Positions 9,731 to 18,520 of a stretch of DNA of 64,000 bases are shown one piece after another. The stretch is from Pseudomonadota bacterium (GTDB lineage: Bacteria; Bdellovibrionota; UBA1018), in assembly GCA_027485695.1 (NCBI GenBank), contig JAIXQO010000002.1, forward strand, positions 372,001 to 436,000. The letters run 5' to 3'. The translations under genes were made by a program, and so were the position numbers. The notes below the pieces were generated by a model. The model saw only the letters and a program-made list of their open reading frames with translations, searched no databases and had not been told where the DNA came from. Each line of letters opens with the position of its first letter. The stretch's first letter is position 1.

Positions 9731-10474
9731 ATGCGCCTCGAAATCAAATCCATTCTCCAAGAAAACTGGCTCACTCGTCGACGCGGAAACGAAAAACTCG
9801 TACCCACCCTCATCCTCGTTGGATTCACTACACTTGCGACCCTCCTCTATTGGAGCGGCGCACTTCGAGCAGACCAATGGATGACAGCATCGTCCCACAC
9901 GGTATTTCAGTCTCACGAATACTGGAGGCTCTGGACCACGCTATTCGCACATGGAGATGCTGCACACCTCCTGGGCAACCTTCTCTTGTTTACTCCATTT
10001 GCATTCTTACTTTGGTCGACGTTTGGAACATTTTTATTTCCCATCTTGGGAATAGCGCTCGGCGGGGTGACGAATTTCTTCGTTCTGCAAACATTGCCAA
10101 GCGAGACCTCACTCATCGGAATCTCGGGGGTCGTTTATTGGATGGGTACGGTTTGGATCACTCTGACCTATCTCATTGATCGCCGTGAATCCAAATCCAA
10201 GCGTGCCTTAAAAGCTTTTGGGGTGTTTCTGCTGCTCTTCGTTCCCGATGCCTACCAACCAAACGTGAGCTACCTCAGTCACGCGTTGGGCGCGTTCTTC
10301 GGATTCGCTTCGGCCGAGATCTATTTCCATTTGAACGAGAAGAAATTTCTCAAAGCAGAACGCTACGACTGGAAACTGGAGGTAGACGATAGTGACGAGT
10401 GGGATTGGCAAGGGACGGCATCCGATGTGGCGTCTACCGCCCCACTCAAACCCTGCACTCAGCAGTGTGGGTAG
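9731..10474 (+). CDS. Rhomboid-family intramembrane serine protease
   Basis: Predicted rhomboid protease of 247 residues that cleaves transmembrane substrates within the inner membrane. Seen: EYWRLWTTLFAHGDAAHLLG (residues 63-82, with His74, His79 and Asn83), the catalytic GISG (Ser132) and the catalytic His184 in YLSHALGAFFGF. These are the expected Ser-His dyad positions, with about six hydrophobic segments. After residue 200 there is a polar acidic cytoplasmic tail (EVDDSDEWDW). The start is supported only by a weak ribosome-binding site. It converges on the Rieske oxygenase gene with a 22-bp gap. Confidence 0.9.
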   Translation: MRLEIKSILQENWLTRRRGNEKLVPTLILVGFTTLATLLYWSGALRADQWMTASSHTVFQSHEYWRLWTTLFAHGDAAHLLGNLLLFTPFAFLLWSTFGTFLFPILGIALGGVTNFFVLQTLPSETSLIGISGVVYWMGTVWITLTYLIDRRESKSKRALKAFGVFLLLFVPDAYQPNVSYLSHALGAFFGFASAEIYFHLNEKKFLKAERYDWKLEVDDSDEWDWQGTASDVASTAPLKPCTQQCG

Positions 10475-10496
10475 GCAATGGCTCGCGCATAGATCG

Positions 10497-11504
10497 CTAG
10501 AGTAAGAAACGAATCGACCGATCGGGGGGAGCTTCACGGCCTTGCAGAAAATGATTGAGGTACGGTCGAATGAGATCGAGTTCAGTGTTCACGAATTTAG
10601 CGCCACCGAAACTCTCGATGTTTTTTGCCTGCAGCGTGAGCGCACGTCCATCTTGTTTCAAAACCCTTTTGAGAAAAGGGAAAAACAGCGGTTCCTTGAG
10701 CCAGTGAGGAATCAACCCCGCTGGCGTCTCAACACAAGTCCACGCCCCTGAGGTCGTTTCGCTCTCTGACCAGAAGTGAGTGGTAAATCGCACCATCACG
10801 CCTTGTGTATTGTAAAACTCGAGAATGGCAGTCCCGGGGGCTCGGAATCGAGCAATGGTGTGAGTTCGTGGATGGCGCTCAAAAATCCGCGAGATCCAAC
10901 CAGAGCCCTGCTGCTCGCCTTGGTAAACGATTTCGCATTCTTGAGGGGAAACGAGTCTTGCCTGAGCCGTCATGGCCACGCGTTTCGCTTCCAGGCGCAG
11001 GATACCGCGATGTACATAGGGCGTATGAAATCCATCGAGCAGATTTTCAATCGCAAGATCCATCGGTGATGGAATCTCGAAATGCAAAAATGAACGGTGC
11101 ATCGGTCGAGGATCCGCGGACGTGGGGAGAGACGAGAACTCGATTGTCGACTGATCACGCTCAGGTGAAACCCAAACCCAACCGCCGTATCTCGCGACTG
11201 AAGCTCGGAGTAGAGGAACCGGTTTACAGTTGGATACGAGTCCGGGGATACGCGCGCAGCGGCCTGAGCTATCGAACTCCCAGCCATGATAACCGCAAGT
11301 GATTCGGTCACGCGAACTGGCCCCGTCTTGTGTGAGCGGAAAATTTCGATGCGGACAGCGGTCTTCGAAAAATCCCAGTTCTCCATCACCGAAGAGAAAC
11401 AGGAACCATTTCTTACCGCCGAGACGAATTGCATGAGGACGTCCAACCTCGAGGCGAGCCTCGGGCCATACGGCAACCCAGGAAAATGGTCTCAAACCGG
11501 ACAT
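10497..11504 (-). CDS. Rieske-type non-haem iron oxygenase, alpha-subunit-like
   Basis: Predicted Rieske oxygenase of 335 residues. The N-terminal Rieske [2Fe-2S] domain is clear: CPHRNFPL (Cys-x-His) and CGYHGWEF (Cys-x2-His), separated by about 17 residues. The catalytic domain has ENLLDGFHTPYVH, the mononuclear iron-binding two-His motif with the bridging Asp. Such proteins hydroxylate or demethylate aromatic, sterol or betaine-like substrates and need a separate reductase, none of which is nearby. ATG 11504 fits the family start. A single-gene unit flanked by a convergent rhomboid gene. Confidence 0.9.
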   Translation of the reverse strand: MSGLRPFSWVAVWPEARLEVGRPHAIRLGGKKWFLFLFGDGELGFFEDRCPHRNFPLTQDGASSRDRITCGYHGWEFDSSGRCARIPGLVSNCKPVPLLRASVARYGGWVWVSPERDQSTIEFSSLPTSADPRPMHRSFLHFEIPSPMDLAIENLLDGFHTPYVHRGILRLEAKRVAMTAQARLVSPQECEIVYQGEQQGSGWISRIFERHPRTHTIARFRAPGTAILEFYNTQGVMVRFTTHFWSESETTSGAWTCVETPAGLIPHWLKEPLFFPFLKRVLKQDGRALTLQAKNIESFGGAKFVNTELDLIRPYLNHFLQGREAPPDRSIRFLL

Positions 11505-11680
11505 TCTGATTTATTTATATCGAGTTTAATATTTAAGGAAGCCCGATCTCCCGACCTTGGGACCACTAAACGACAAAAAGGGGCACCGATCAGGCGCTAA
11601 GACACTGTTATCATGAGTTTTTCACCCAAAAGAATTCGCTTCTCCCCCCACCCGCTCGCGGTGTATTTACTGGGGACGCT

Positions 11681-13075
11681 ATGAAACACGAAACCACCCC
11701 TGCGAAAGCCCCGATCGTTCCGAATCTGCTCTCCCTCATCGGCAATACCCCGATGATCCGTATTTCCGGTCTCGATACGGGCGTCTGCGAACTCTACGTC
11801 AAGATGGAGAACCAGAATCCGGGTGGATCGATCAAGGACCGCATGGCGCTCAAGATGATCGAGAACGCCGAACAAAAAGGCTGGATCAAGCCGGGCGGCA
11901 CAATCGTCGAAGCAACCGCTGGTAACACGGGACTCGGTCTCGCGCTCGTGGCTTCGCAAAAAGGCTACAAACTGATCCTCGTGATTCCGGACAAGATGAG
12001 CCAAGAGAAAATTTTCCACCTCCGTGCGATGGGGGCGCAAGTCATCCTCACCCGCTCCGACGTCTCCAAAGGTCACCCGGAATACTACATGGACTTGGCA
12101 AAAACGGTCGCCGCTGAGCGTGGCGCCTATTTCGTCAACCAATTTGAAAACGAATCAAACTCCACGGCGCACGAAGAGTGGACGGCACCTGAGATTTACG
12201 AACAACTCGATGGCAAAGTCGACGCCATCATCGCGGGCATCGGCTCGGGCGGAACGATCACCGGTATCGGTCGCTATTTTGCCAAACACTCGCCACAAAC
12301 CGAGATGATTCTCGCCGACCCGGCCGGATCAATTTTGCTCGATCTACTCGAGAACGGTAAACCGGGCACCGGCGGCGCGTTTTTGGTCGAGGGCATCGGC
12401 GGCGGTTTCTTACCTCAAGTTGCCGACCTCAAGAACGTAAAAAAAGGTTACACGATCACCGACGCCGAAAGTTTCGAAGTTGCGCGCGAGCTTCTAAAGA
12501 AAGAAGGCATTTTGAGTGGCTCTTCGGCCGGAACATTAGTCGCGGCCGCGCTCCGTTACTGCCGCGAGCAGAAGACTCCGAAACGCGTCGTGACATTCAT
12601 CTGCGACAGCGGAAATAAGTACCTCTCCAAGATGTATAACGACTACTGGATGATCGATAACGGATTCATTCAGCGCGAGACCTTCCACGATCTTCGCGAT
12701 CTGATCGCACGTCGCCACTGGGAAAACGCGACCGTGACGATCACTCCTGCAGAACCCGTGCAAATGGCGTATCGCCGCATGAAGCTGTACGACATCTCCC
12801 AGATCCCCGTGCTCGATGACGGCAAACTCGTCGGAATCCTCGACGAGTCGGACTTGCTCACTGCACTCATCGACAACAAAGACGCGTTCAATGGCGACGT
12901 TCGTTCAGTCATGACCCAGAACGTGCAGACAGTTGAGATCAAGACGCCGGTCGACGAACTTCTTCCGATCTTCAAGCAAGGCAAGGTCGTCGTCGTAACC
13001 GAAAAAGGCAAGTTCATGGGTCTGATCACGCAGATCGATCTCATTCACTACCTCCGCCAAAAAGCGGGTAAGTGA
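11681..13075 (+). CDS. cbs: Cystathionine beta-synthase
   Basis: PLP enzyme of 464 residues for the first transsulfuration step, condensing serine and homocysteine to cystathionine. The N-terminal fold-type II domain has NPGGSIKDR with PLP lysine Lys52, EATAGNTG and the phosphate-binding GIGSGGTITG. A C-terminal pair of CBS domains (about residues 335-460: YDISQIPVLDDGKLVGI and VVVVTEKGKFMGLI) gives the full-length eukaryote-like architecture rather than that of the shorter CysK. No N-terminal haem region is present. A GGGGAC ribosome-binding site precedes ATG 11681. O-acetylserine sulfhydrylase activity remains possible. A terminator lies about 120 bp downstream. Confidence 0.92.
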   Translation: MKHETTPAKAPIVPNLLSLIGNTPMIRISGLDTGVCELYVKMENQNPGGSIKDRMALKMIENAEQKGWIKPGGTIVEATAGNTGLGLALVASQKGYKLILVIPDKMSQEKIFHLRAMGAQVILTRSDVSKGHPEYYMDLAKTVAAERGAYFVNQFENESNSTAHEEWTAPEIYEQLDGKVDAIIAGIGSGGTITGIGRYFAKHSPQTEMILADPAGSILLDLLENGKPGTGGAFLVEGIGGGFLPQVADLKNVKKGYTITDAESFEVARELLKKEGILSGSSAGTLVAAALRYCREQKTPKRVVTFICDSGNKYLSKMYNDYWMIDNGFIQRETFHDLRDLIARRHWENATVTITPAEPVQMAYRRMKLYDISQIPVLDDGKLVGILDESDLLTALIDNKDAFNGDVRSVMTQNVQTVEIKTPVDELLPIFKQGKVVVVTEKGKFMGLITQIDLIHYLRQKAGK

Positions 13076-13192
13076 GATTGATGGCTATTTCGGCCACGAA
13101 ACCGTCCAAGCTAGTATCGGCCCATTTCAGGATTGAGTCCGCATGGAGGTATTGCTGCCGGAAGGTGCACAGGTACGAGCGCCTTGCTAAGA

Positions 13193-13224
13193 AACACTGA
13201 GAAGACGCTCAGGGTTCTTTTTCC
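13193..13224 (+). terminator. Rho-independent terminator after cbs
   Basis: AACACTGAG and CTCAGGGTT (9-bp arms with one mismatch, six-base loop) are followed directly by CTTTTTCC. The site lies 117 bp after the cbs stop and before the exported-protein operon. The 217-bp gap between the genes shows no other structure except a TATAAA at 13278 just before the next start. Confidence 0.65.
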
Positions 13225-13292
13225 GACCTTCTTAAGCTGCCCAAAATTCCACATCATCGAATCCCGGTAGATCCCGTATAAAATAGAGGCTT

Positions 13293-14252
13293 ATGCTACC
13301 GATTCGGATGTTTTTCGTCCTAGGTTCAATCCTCGTTCGCTGCCTGGCGATTGCGCAAGCGGTGGAGACCCCCACCTACCCCGTTCCCATTCTAGTCCAA
13401 ACGTCTCAGGCACCTGTGACCATCCGATGGCCCGACGGCCGCGAAGCCAGATTCGTTCAGCAAAAAACTGCACAGGTCGCAATCCGCGCACCATTCACGA
13501 TCACTGCACTCACTTGTTCTGGAACTGCACCGGCTCGATGCCAATTCCTCGACACTTACCAAATCATTCGAGAAAAACTCGTCTGGTATGCCCACCCCGA
13601 TCGATCAAAAATCGGACAACTCGTCCAGATCGTCAACCGAAACGGGAGCGACCAGACAATTTTTCAAACTTATTCGGCCTATCAAAATGAGAGCACCTTT
13701 GATTCCGTTTCCCGGTACGGTTCCGAACGCAATCCCATCATCTATCGAATTCCACCACTCGGCATCACCTGCGATCATTTCGATTTTTTGCCGCAGGCAC
13801 CTCGCGGACAAGTTCATTTTCAAACGATTTCCATTCAGCGCATGAGTCCAAACTCAGATACCGGCATCAATGAAAATCAACTGTCTACCGTTTTTGAGAA
13901 TGCAGTTTTTAGATTCGATTCGGCTGGAGTTCTACGACTCACTCGCACCGACGTTAATCCACGCGGCTACGCTCGAACATTCTTAGATTCAAATGACGGC
14001 ATTCACTTTTTCGACGTAAAAAAAGGAAACGACGCTTGCCAGTTTGGAACCAACGCCGACTTAAGCACGCTCACTCGCCAAGCCAATCAACTGCTGAGGA
14101 GCCTCGATACCGCGCCTCCAACTGCCTTAAAAACGATTGATTCGAGTACCCTGAAAAATATCATGGAGTACGCGCTCACCATAAAAACATACGAGAACGT
14201 GCCGGGCCAGTCTGAACAAAAAATGACCCAAACCGGCAAGGAAGTACAATGA
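13293..14252 (+). CDS. Exported protein, first gene of DUF1588/DUF1501 operon
   Basis: Predicted periplasmic or surface protein of 319 residues; the family is not recognised. It has an N-terminal signal peptide (MFFVLGSILVRCLAIAQA) cleaved near residue 22. Two Cys-containing stretches (LTCSGTAPARCQF and ITCDHF) could form disulfides. Its stop overlaps the start of the next gene by four bases (ATGA), so it is translated with the haem-motif protein. GAGG lies directly before the ATG, and a TATAAA at 13278 is close enough that the message may have a very short leader. Confidence 0.75.
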   Translation: MLPIRMFFVLGSILVRCLAIAQAVETPTYPVPILVQTSQAPVTIRWPDGREARFVQQKTAQVAIRAPFTITALTCSGTAPARCQFLDTYQIIREKLVWYAHPDRSKIGQLVQIVNRNGSDQTIFQTYSAYQNESTFDSVSRYGSERNPIIYRIPPLGITCDHFDFLPQAPRGQVHFQTISIQRMSPNSDTGINENQLSTVFENAVFRFDSAGVLRLTRTDVNPRGYARTFLDSNDGIHFFDVKKGNDACQFGTNADLSTLTRQANQLLRSLDTAPPTALKTIDSSTLKNIMEYALTIKTYENVPGQSEQKMTQTGKEVQ

Positions 14253-15832
14253 TTCAAGCATGGGTATTTTTTTTGGCTGTTGTCATTGCCACAACTCCTG
14301 CTGCACGAGCAGAGGCTATTTCACCGGCACAAAGACTCCGTAAGCTGAGCCAGCACCTGCGTGGGTTTCCTCCTGGTGCTGACGAGTACGAAGCGCTTCT
14401 GCCACTGGATCCTCAGGCACAAGAGAAGTACCTACTCACTAAAACGGATGAATACCTCAGATCCATCCAGCACCTCTCCAAGATGCGTTCAAGACTTGAA
14501 ACAGTTTTTCGAGTGATGCAACCCGAAATCCCTCGTGAACTCACGCACGACTCTCAAGGAAAAAAACGCGAAGGTGCCGATCCCGTATATACACGAAGTG
14601 GCGGATCAACCCGCCTGCTGTTTGACAAAGTCATTCAACAAAATTTACCTTGGGATCAGTTATACACCGCCAAAGACGTCACATTCTCTCACGTAGGCAC
14701 TTATGACAATAAGACCTTCAAATACGTCAGCAACACTGATCTCGAAGAATACATCAACGGTAAAATCTATCTTGAAGACGCGAGTTTCTATAGCTCTCGG
14801 ATCAATCATCAAACCTCTCGCTGTTCTCTGGACGAAGATGCCATTCATCTCCCCACATTTCTAACGATCCAGCCACTTCGTCCAGATGCCAACCTTGCTG
14901 GGGCCATCAGCTCGCCCCTCTTTTTCGAACGATTTGCTGACACGGTCACGAACGTCGCTCGCCGACGAGCGGCCGCCGTGTTTGACATCATGCTTTGCGA
15001 CGAGATGCGCCCGGTGTCGTTTGCAGATGCCTCAGAAGACAAGCGACTCCTCGAGGAGTCTATTGGACGCCCCGTTCGTGGCCAGCCTCAGTCTGAGCAC
15101 GCGCGAACAGGTCGAGCACTCGAGCGCCAGCATGGCACCGATGCGGCCTGCATGGGTTGCCACTCAAAACTCGATCCGCTCGCCCGTGCGTTCCGGGGCA
15201 TGGGGGATCGCCTGTCTAAAAATCCTTCACAAGGCACTCTCGTCTTCAAAATTGGGGCTCACTCCGTTCAAGAAAAATTCGTTGGTCTAGCTGGAATGAC
15301 TCAGACAATTGTTAAGCAGCCGGAATACGTCAGTTGCCAAACCGGACGGTTTTGGAACTGGTTCATTGGCGAAGATGTTCCGCTCACGACTGAAAGGCAT
15401 TCAATACTGAATAGAAAATTTGAAGAGTTCGGCCGCCGCCCCAGGGAGTTCATTCGCTACCTGGTGAACCAGCCTGAGTTTTATCAAAAACCTAAAGTCG
15501 ACTCGCCGTCGGCGGCATTGGGAAAACGCGCTGCCAAAATACTCAAGGACTGCACGAGCTGCCATTCCGACTCAGGAGAGGCGCCTGACCTCTACCCCTA
15601 CCCGATTCGTGGCACCCAAGAACTCCACAACCGTTGGTTGCGCAAGATTCGCACAGAACTTGATCTCGACGGGAACGGCAGCCAACGCTCCATGCCTCCC
15701 AGTTATTCGGGCTGGGACTCGAGCTACATCTCGCAATCCGTGCAGACGATTCGTGACTGGCTCTGCGCCGGCGCACCGAATGAGGACGGAATGAAAACGT
15801 CTGAATCGATGGAGGATCTATGTCATCGATAA
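14249..15832 (+). CDS. Exported dihaem-motif protein of DUF1588/DUF1585 type
   Basis: Exported protein of 527 residues. The signal peptide is VFFLAVVIATTPAARA. Two c-type haem motifs are visible: CMGCH at residue 301, within 'ACMGCHSKLDPLARAF', the hallmark of DUF1588 (PSCyt3), and CTSCH at residue 435. Between them a CQTGRFWNWFIGED stretch resembles DUF1585. Family members, common in planctomycetes and some 'delta' lineages, pair with DUF1552 or DUF1501 proteins exactly as here, and their biochemical role is unknown. The N-terminal DUF1592 portion is absent or too divergent to see. It overlaps both neighbours, so the four genes form an operon. Confidence 0.8.
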   Translation: MIQAWVFFLAVVIATTPAARAEAISPAQRLRKLSQHLRGFPPGADEYEALLPLDPQAQEKYLLTKTDEYLRSIQHLSKMRSRLETVFRVMQPEIPRELTHDSQGKKREGADPVYTRSGGSTRLLFDKVIQQNLPWDQLYTAKDVTFSHVGTYDNKTFKYVSNTDLEEYINGKIYLEDASFYSSRINHQTSRCSLDEDAIHLPTFLTIQPLRPDANLAGAISSPLFFERFADTVTNVARRRAAAVFDIMLCDEMRPVSFADASEDKRLLEESIGRPVRGQPQSEHARTGRALERQHGTDAACMGCHSKLDPLARAFRGMGDRLSKNPSQGTLVFKIGAHSVQEKFVGLAGMTQTIVKQPEYVSCQTGRFWNWFIGEDVPLTTERHSILNRKFEEFGRRPREFIRYLVNQPEFYQKPKVDSPSAALGKRAAKILKDCTSCHSDSGEAPDLYPYPIRGTQELHNRWLRKIRTELDLDGNGSQRSMPPSYSGWDSSYISQSVQTIRDWLCAGAPNEDGMKTSESMEDLCHR

Positions 15833-16452
15833 AATTTAGGCTGGCAGTCGGTTCGCTGGCGCTCGTCCTCTCAGTTACGAACGGTTACGCGCTCGACACG
15901 AACTACGTTCGTTTTATTTCCGGTCACGACTTGATCAGAACCCTCAGGAAAACATTTCCATTTGGAACCAGTTATCTATCGGACGACTGCAACCGAATCA
16001 ATCCTGCTCAAAAAGACTCTCTCGGACTACCGAGTACACTGACTGGAAAACCAGGAGCATCCAAGCCTGGTCCCGTCTACTTCCAATGGTGGAAAACCTG
16101 CATTGAAAAAAATGCGCGCGACCAAATGAGCCGTGTATACGACGATACCGCGGGAGCCAAGCCGAACGCATTTCAAGAAATCGTTCCCCCCGATTGGCAA
16201 GAACGCGTGCGAACGAACCCGTGGATATTTCGGGGCCAACCGTGGGTCAGGATGGAACCCACGCTACGTCAGGCAACGCTGGCTCACTGGTTCAAAAGAA
16301 TCGGTGGTTACACGATTACGCTCGATCAGAAACTTTGGGTGGAAAAAATGGAACGCCGTCTACTTGAACAACACAGTGAATCGACTCTCGAAAAAATCTA
16401 CCTGGTCGTTGCACTCAGTATCCTGACGCACGAAAAATTTCTCACATACTAG
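15820..16452 (+). CDS. Exported protein, third gene of DUF1588/DUF1501 operon
   Basis: Exported protein of 210 residues, family not recognised. Signal peptide near residues 5-24 (FRLAVGSLALVLSVTNGYA). The mature part is rich in Trp and charged residues and ends with a helix, SILTHEKFLTY. The start overlaps the end of the haem-motif gene by 13 bases. The next start, in the DUF1501 gene, follows 11 bases after its stop. Context suggests it works with the other three exported products. Confidence 0.75.
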   Translation: MSSIKFRLAVGSLALVLSVTNGYALDTNYVRFISGHDLIRTLRKTFPFGTSYLSDDCNRINPAQKDSLGLPSTLTGKPGASKPGPVYFQWWKTCIEKNARDQMSRVYDDTAGAKPNAFQEIVPPDWQERVRTNPWIFRGQPWVRMEPTLRQATLAHWFKRIGGYTITLDQKLWVEKMERRLLEQHSESTLEKIYLVVALSILTHEKFLTY

Positions 16453-16463
16453 GAAACACAACT

Positions 16464-17768
16464 ATGAAGCCGACACATCCATCTACGCGTCGACAATTCA
16501 TTATTCAATCACTTGCGACCGCGCTTGTTTTTGGCTCGAAATCTTTGCAGGCACAGGCCAGCCTGTTCGAGCCCCGCGAAAGACGCAAATTCGAGAGAAT
16601 GATCGAAATCATCAGAAAAAATCCGAAACTTTTGAAGTCGCCTGCACCAGGGTTTTTCGTGACACTGATTCGTCGAGATGGAATGGATTGCACACTGGGC
16701 TTGGACCCACTAAAAAAATCTATCTATCGCGACGAAAAAGACGTCTACCTAGAATATCGAGATGAAGACATCGTCGACGCAGGCGAACACCATTTCGCAC
16801 CGAGTGCGGTCGCGCTCAAGAAACACGCGAGCGAACTAGCGGTTATCAACGGTATTGTCATGCGCCGGGATAGCGGGCATGAGTCACTGCGTGAATACAT
16901 GATGAGCGGAGATCAGTCCGGAGCGACTCCCATCGCATCAGCAGCGCACACGATGGCATTTGACTTAACGGCATTCGGTTTGATTCATAACGACTACTCG
17001 ATCTATAGCGCCGGCAAAGAGATCATGCTTTCTTCTGCTTCGACGTTGCTCCCGAAAATTGAAACCAATCAAGGCGAAGAGACCGAATTCCTTGACTCCG
17101 AAGAGGAACAGACCCTACTTCTTGAAACGATTGCTGCATACCGATCGATGGTCAAAAAAATCCCCGAAGTTCGCCGCAAGTTTACAGAGGTACCTCCCAT
17201 CGAAATTCGTGAGAGCAAGGAAGTACGCTTAGTCGCGTCGTCGTTCCTTTCCGGTACCTCGGCCCAAGCACAGTTAATCCTCGGCTCCGATGTCTTCCTC
17301 GATACACACTCAAACCATCCAAAAATACATGGCGATGGACAAAAACGGTTTTGGAATGACGTCTCAGCGATTTTTGATTTCTTTAAGCAGATTCCTTTTC
17401 ACCAGGGTTCGCTCTTTGACGCCACAACTTTCTTTGTAGTCACCGAGTTCTCTCGTACACCGGCCCTGAATGGCTCGAACGGCAAGGATCATAACCCGTT
17501 CACGAACTCCTGCTTGCTCGCCGGAAGAGGCGTAGCCGGCGGCCGACGTATCGGAGCGAGCCACGTCCTTCCGAGAAGCACGCGTGCAGATCAGATGCCG
17601 CTTCATATCGGGATGCCGTATGATTTCGCGCAGGCGAAAACGGTTTCACGCAGCGGAACCGGCGTATCGCTCATCTATCCTGAGAACGTCATCAGCACCC
17701 TTCGGCAAATCATTGGTCTACCCGAAAATTCGTCCAACGCTCTGACCGCAGCCATTCGCCGTGTGTAG
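16464..17768 (+). CDS. Tat-exported DUF1501 family protein
   Basis: Protein of 434 residues in the DUF1501 (alkaline phosphatase/sulfatase-like) family. The N-terminus has a twin-arginine signal, TRRQFI, followed by a hydrophobic stretch, so it is probably exported folded. The family signature is near the C-terminus: FVVTEFSRTPALNG, GKDHNPFTNSCLLAG and GVAGGRRIGAS. An AGGAAA ribosome-binding site precedes ATG 16464. DUF1501 genes usually sit beside DUF1800 or DUF1592/1588-type haem proteins, as here. The substrate is unknown. Last gene of the operon, followed by a shared terminator. Confidence 0.85.
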   Translation: MKPTHPSTRRQFIIQSLATALVFGSKSLQAQASLFEPRERRKFERMIEIIRKNPKLLKSPAPGFFVTLIRRDGMDCTLGLDPLKKSIYRDEKDVYLEYRDEDIVDAGEHHFAPSAVALKKHASELAVINGIVMRRDSGHESLREYMMSGDQSGATPIASAAHTMAFDLTAFGLIHNDYSIYSAGKEIMLSSASTLLPKIETNQGEETEFLDSEEEQTLLLETIAAYRSMVKKIPEVRRKFTEVPPIEIRESKEVRLVASSFLSGTSAQAQLILGSDVFLDTHSNHPKIHGDGQKRFWNDVSAIFDFFKQIPFHQGSLFDATTFFVVTEFSRTPALNGSNGKDHNPFTNSCLLAGRGVAGGRRIGASHVLPRSTRADQMPLHIGMPYDFAQAKTVSRSGTGVSLIYPENVISTLRQIIGLPENSSNALTAAIRRV

Positions 17769-17776
17769 ACGATATG

Positions 17777-17820
17777 AAAAAGCCCTGACTCTCTCATTAA
17801 AAAAAACAGGGCCTTCATTT
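17777..17820. terminator. Probable bidirectional terminator between DUF1501 gene and sodB
   Basis: AAAGCCCTG and CAGGGCCTT can pair across a 19-base loop (GCCCTG/CAGGGC core), with TTCATTTA on the + side and CTTTTTC-like bases on the other strand. It lies between two convergent genes. The long loop makes it moderate. Confidence 0.5.
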
Positions 17821-17834
17821 AATGGACAGGCGCT

Positions 17835-18410
17835 TTAGTACCGCGCCTCGACCGCTTTCCAGTTCACGATATCCCAGAACGCTTTCAGAAAATCCGGACG
17901 CTTATTACGGTAATCGATGTAGTACGCGTGCTCCCAGACGTCACAAACGAGGAGCGGCTTCTTGTCCATGGTGAGCGGCGTTTCTGCGTTGGAGGTCGTG
18001 ACGATCTCGAGATCGCCTTTTTCGTTCTTCACTAACCACGCCCAACCCGAGCCGAATTGGTTCACAGCGGCGTCGGAGAATTTTTCTTTGAATTGATCGA
18101 ACGTTTCGAATTGTTTGACGATCGCATCCTTAAGTTCACTCGCGACGAGCGGTGAACCTTTGGGAGTGAGTGAGTTCCAGAAAAACGTGTGATTCCAAAC
18201 CTGGGCAGCGTTATTGAAAATCGCCCCATTTGAACTTCTGACAATCTCATCGAGCTCTTGGTTTTCGTGCTTCGTACCGGGAATGAGCTTGTTCAGGTGG
18301 TCGATATAGGCTCTGTGGTGCTTGCCGTAGTGATACTCCAGTGTTTCTTTGGACATCTGGGGCTCCAGCGCGTTCATCTCGTAAGGCAGAGGGGGCAAAA
18401 TATGGTTCAT
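17835..18410 (-). CDS. sodB: Iron superoxide dismutase
   Basis: Cytoplasmic Fe-SOD of 191 residues, which dismutates superoxide to peroxide and oxygen. Near-complete similarity to E. coli SodB is recognisable: EYHYGKHHRAY, NNAAQVWNHTFFWNSL, FGSGWAWLV and DVWEHAYYIDYRN. These include the metal ligands (His in HYGKHH, His in WNHTF, Asp and His in DVWEH) and the AAQ glutamine typical of the iron form. Upstream in-frame residues are not conserved; ATG 18410 has AAGGAG correctly placed. Single gene. Confidence 0.96.
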   Translation of the reverse strand: MNHILPPLPYEMNALEPQMSKETLEYHYGKHHRAYIDHLNKLIPGTKHENQELDEIVRSSNGAIFNNAAQVWNHTFFWNSLTPKGSPLVASELKDAIVKQFETFDQFKEKFSDAAVNQFGSGWAWLVKNEKGDLEIVTTSNAETPLTMDKKPLLVCDVWEHAYYIDYRNKRPDFLKAFWDIVNWKAVEARY

Positions 18411-18520
18411 GAGAATGCTCCTTGAGTCCCATTTTAGGGCGGGTACTTCAATGAAGCACCCGCCGTGCCAAGGGAATAACATTTGGATCATCCATGAACA
18501 AAAACACTACTCAACGATGA

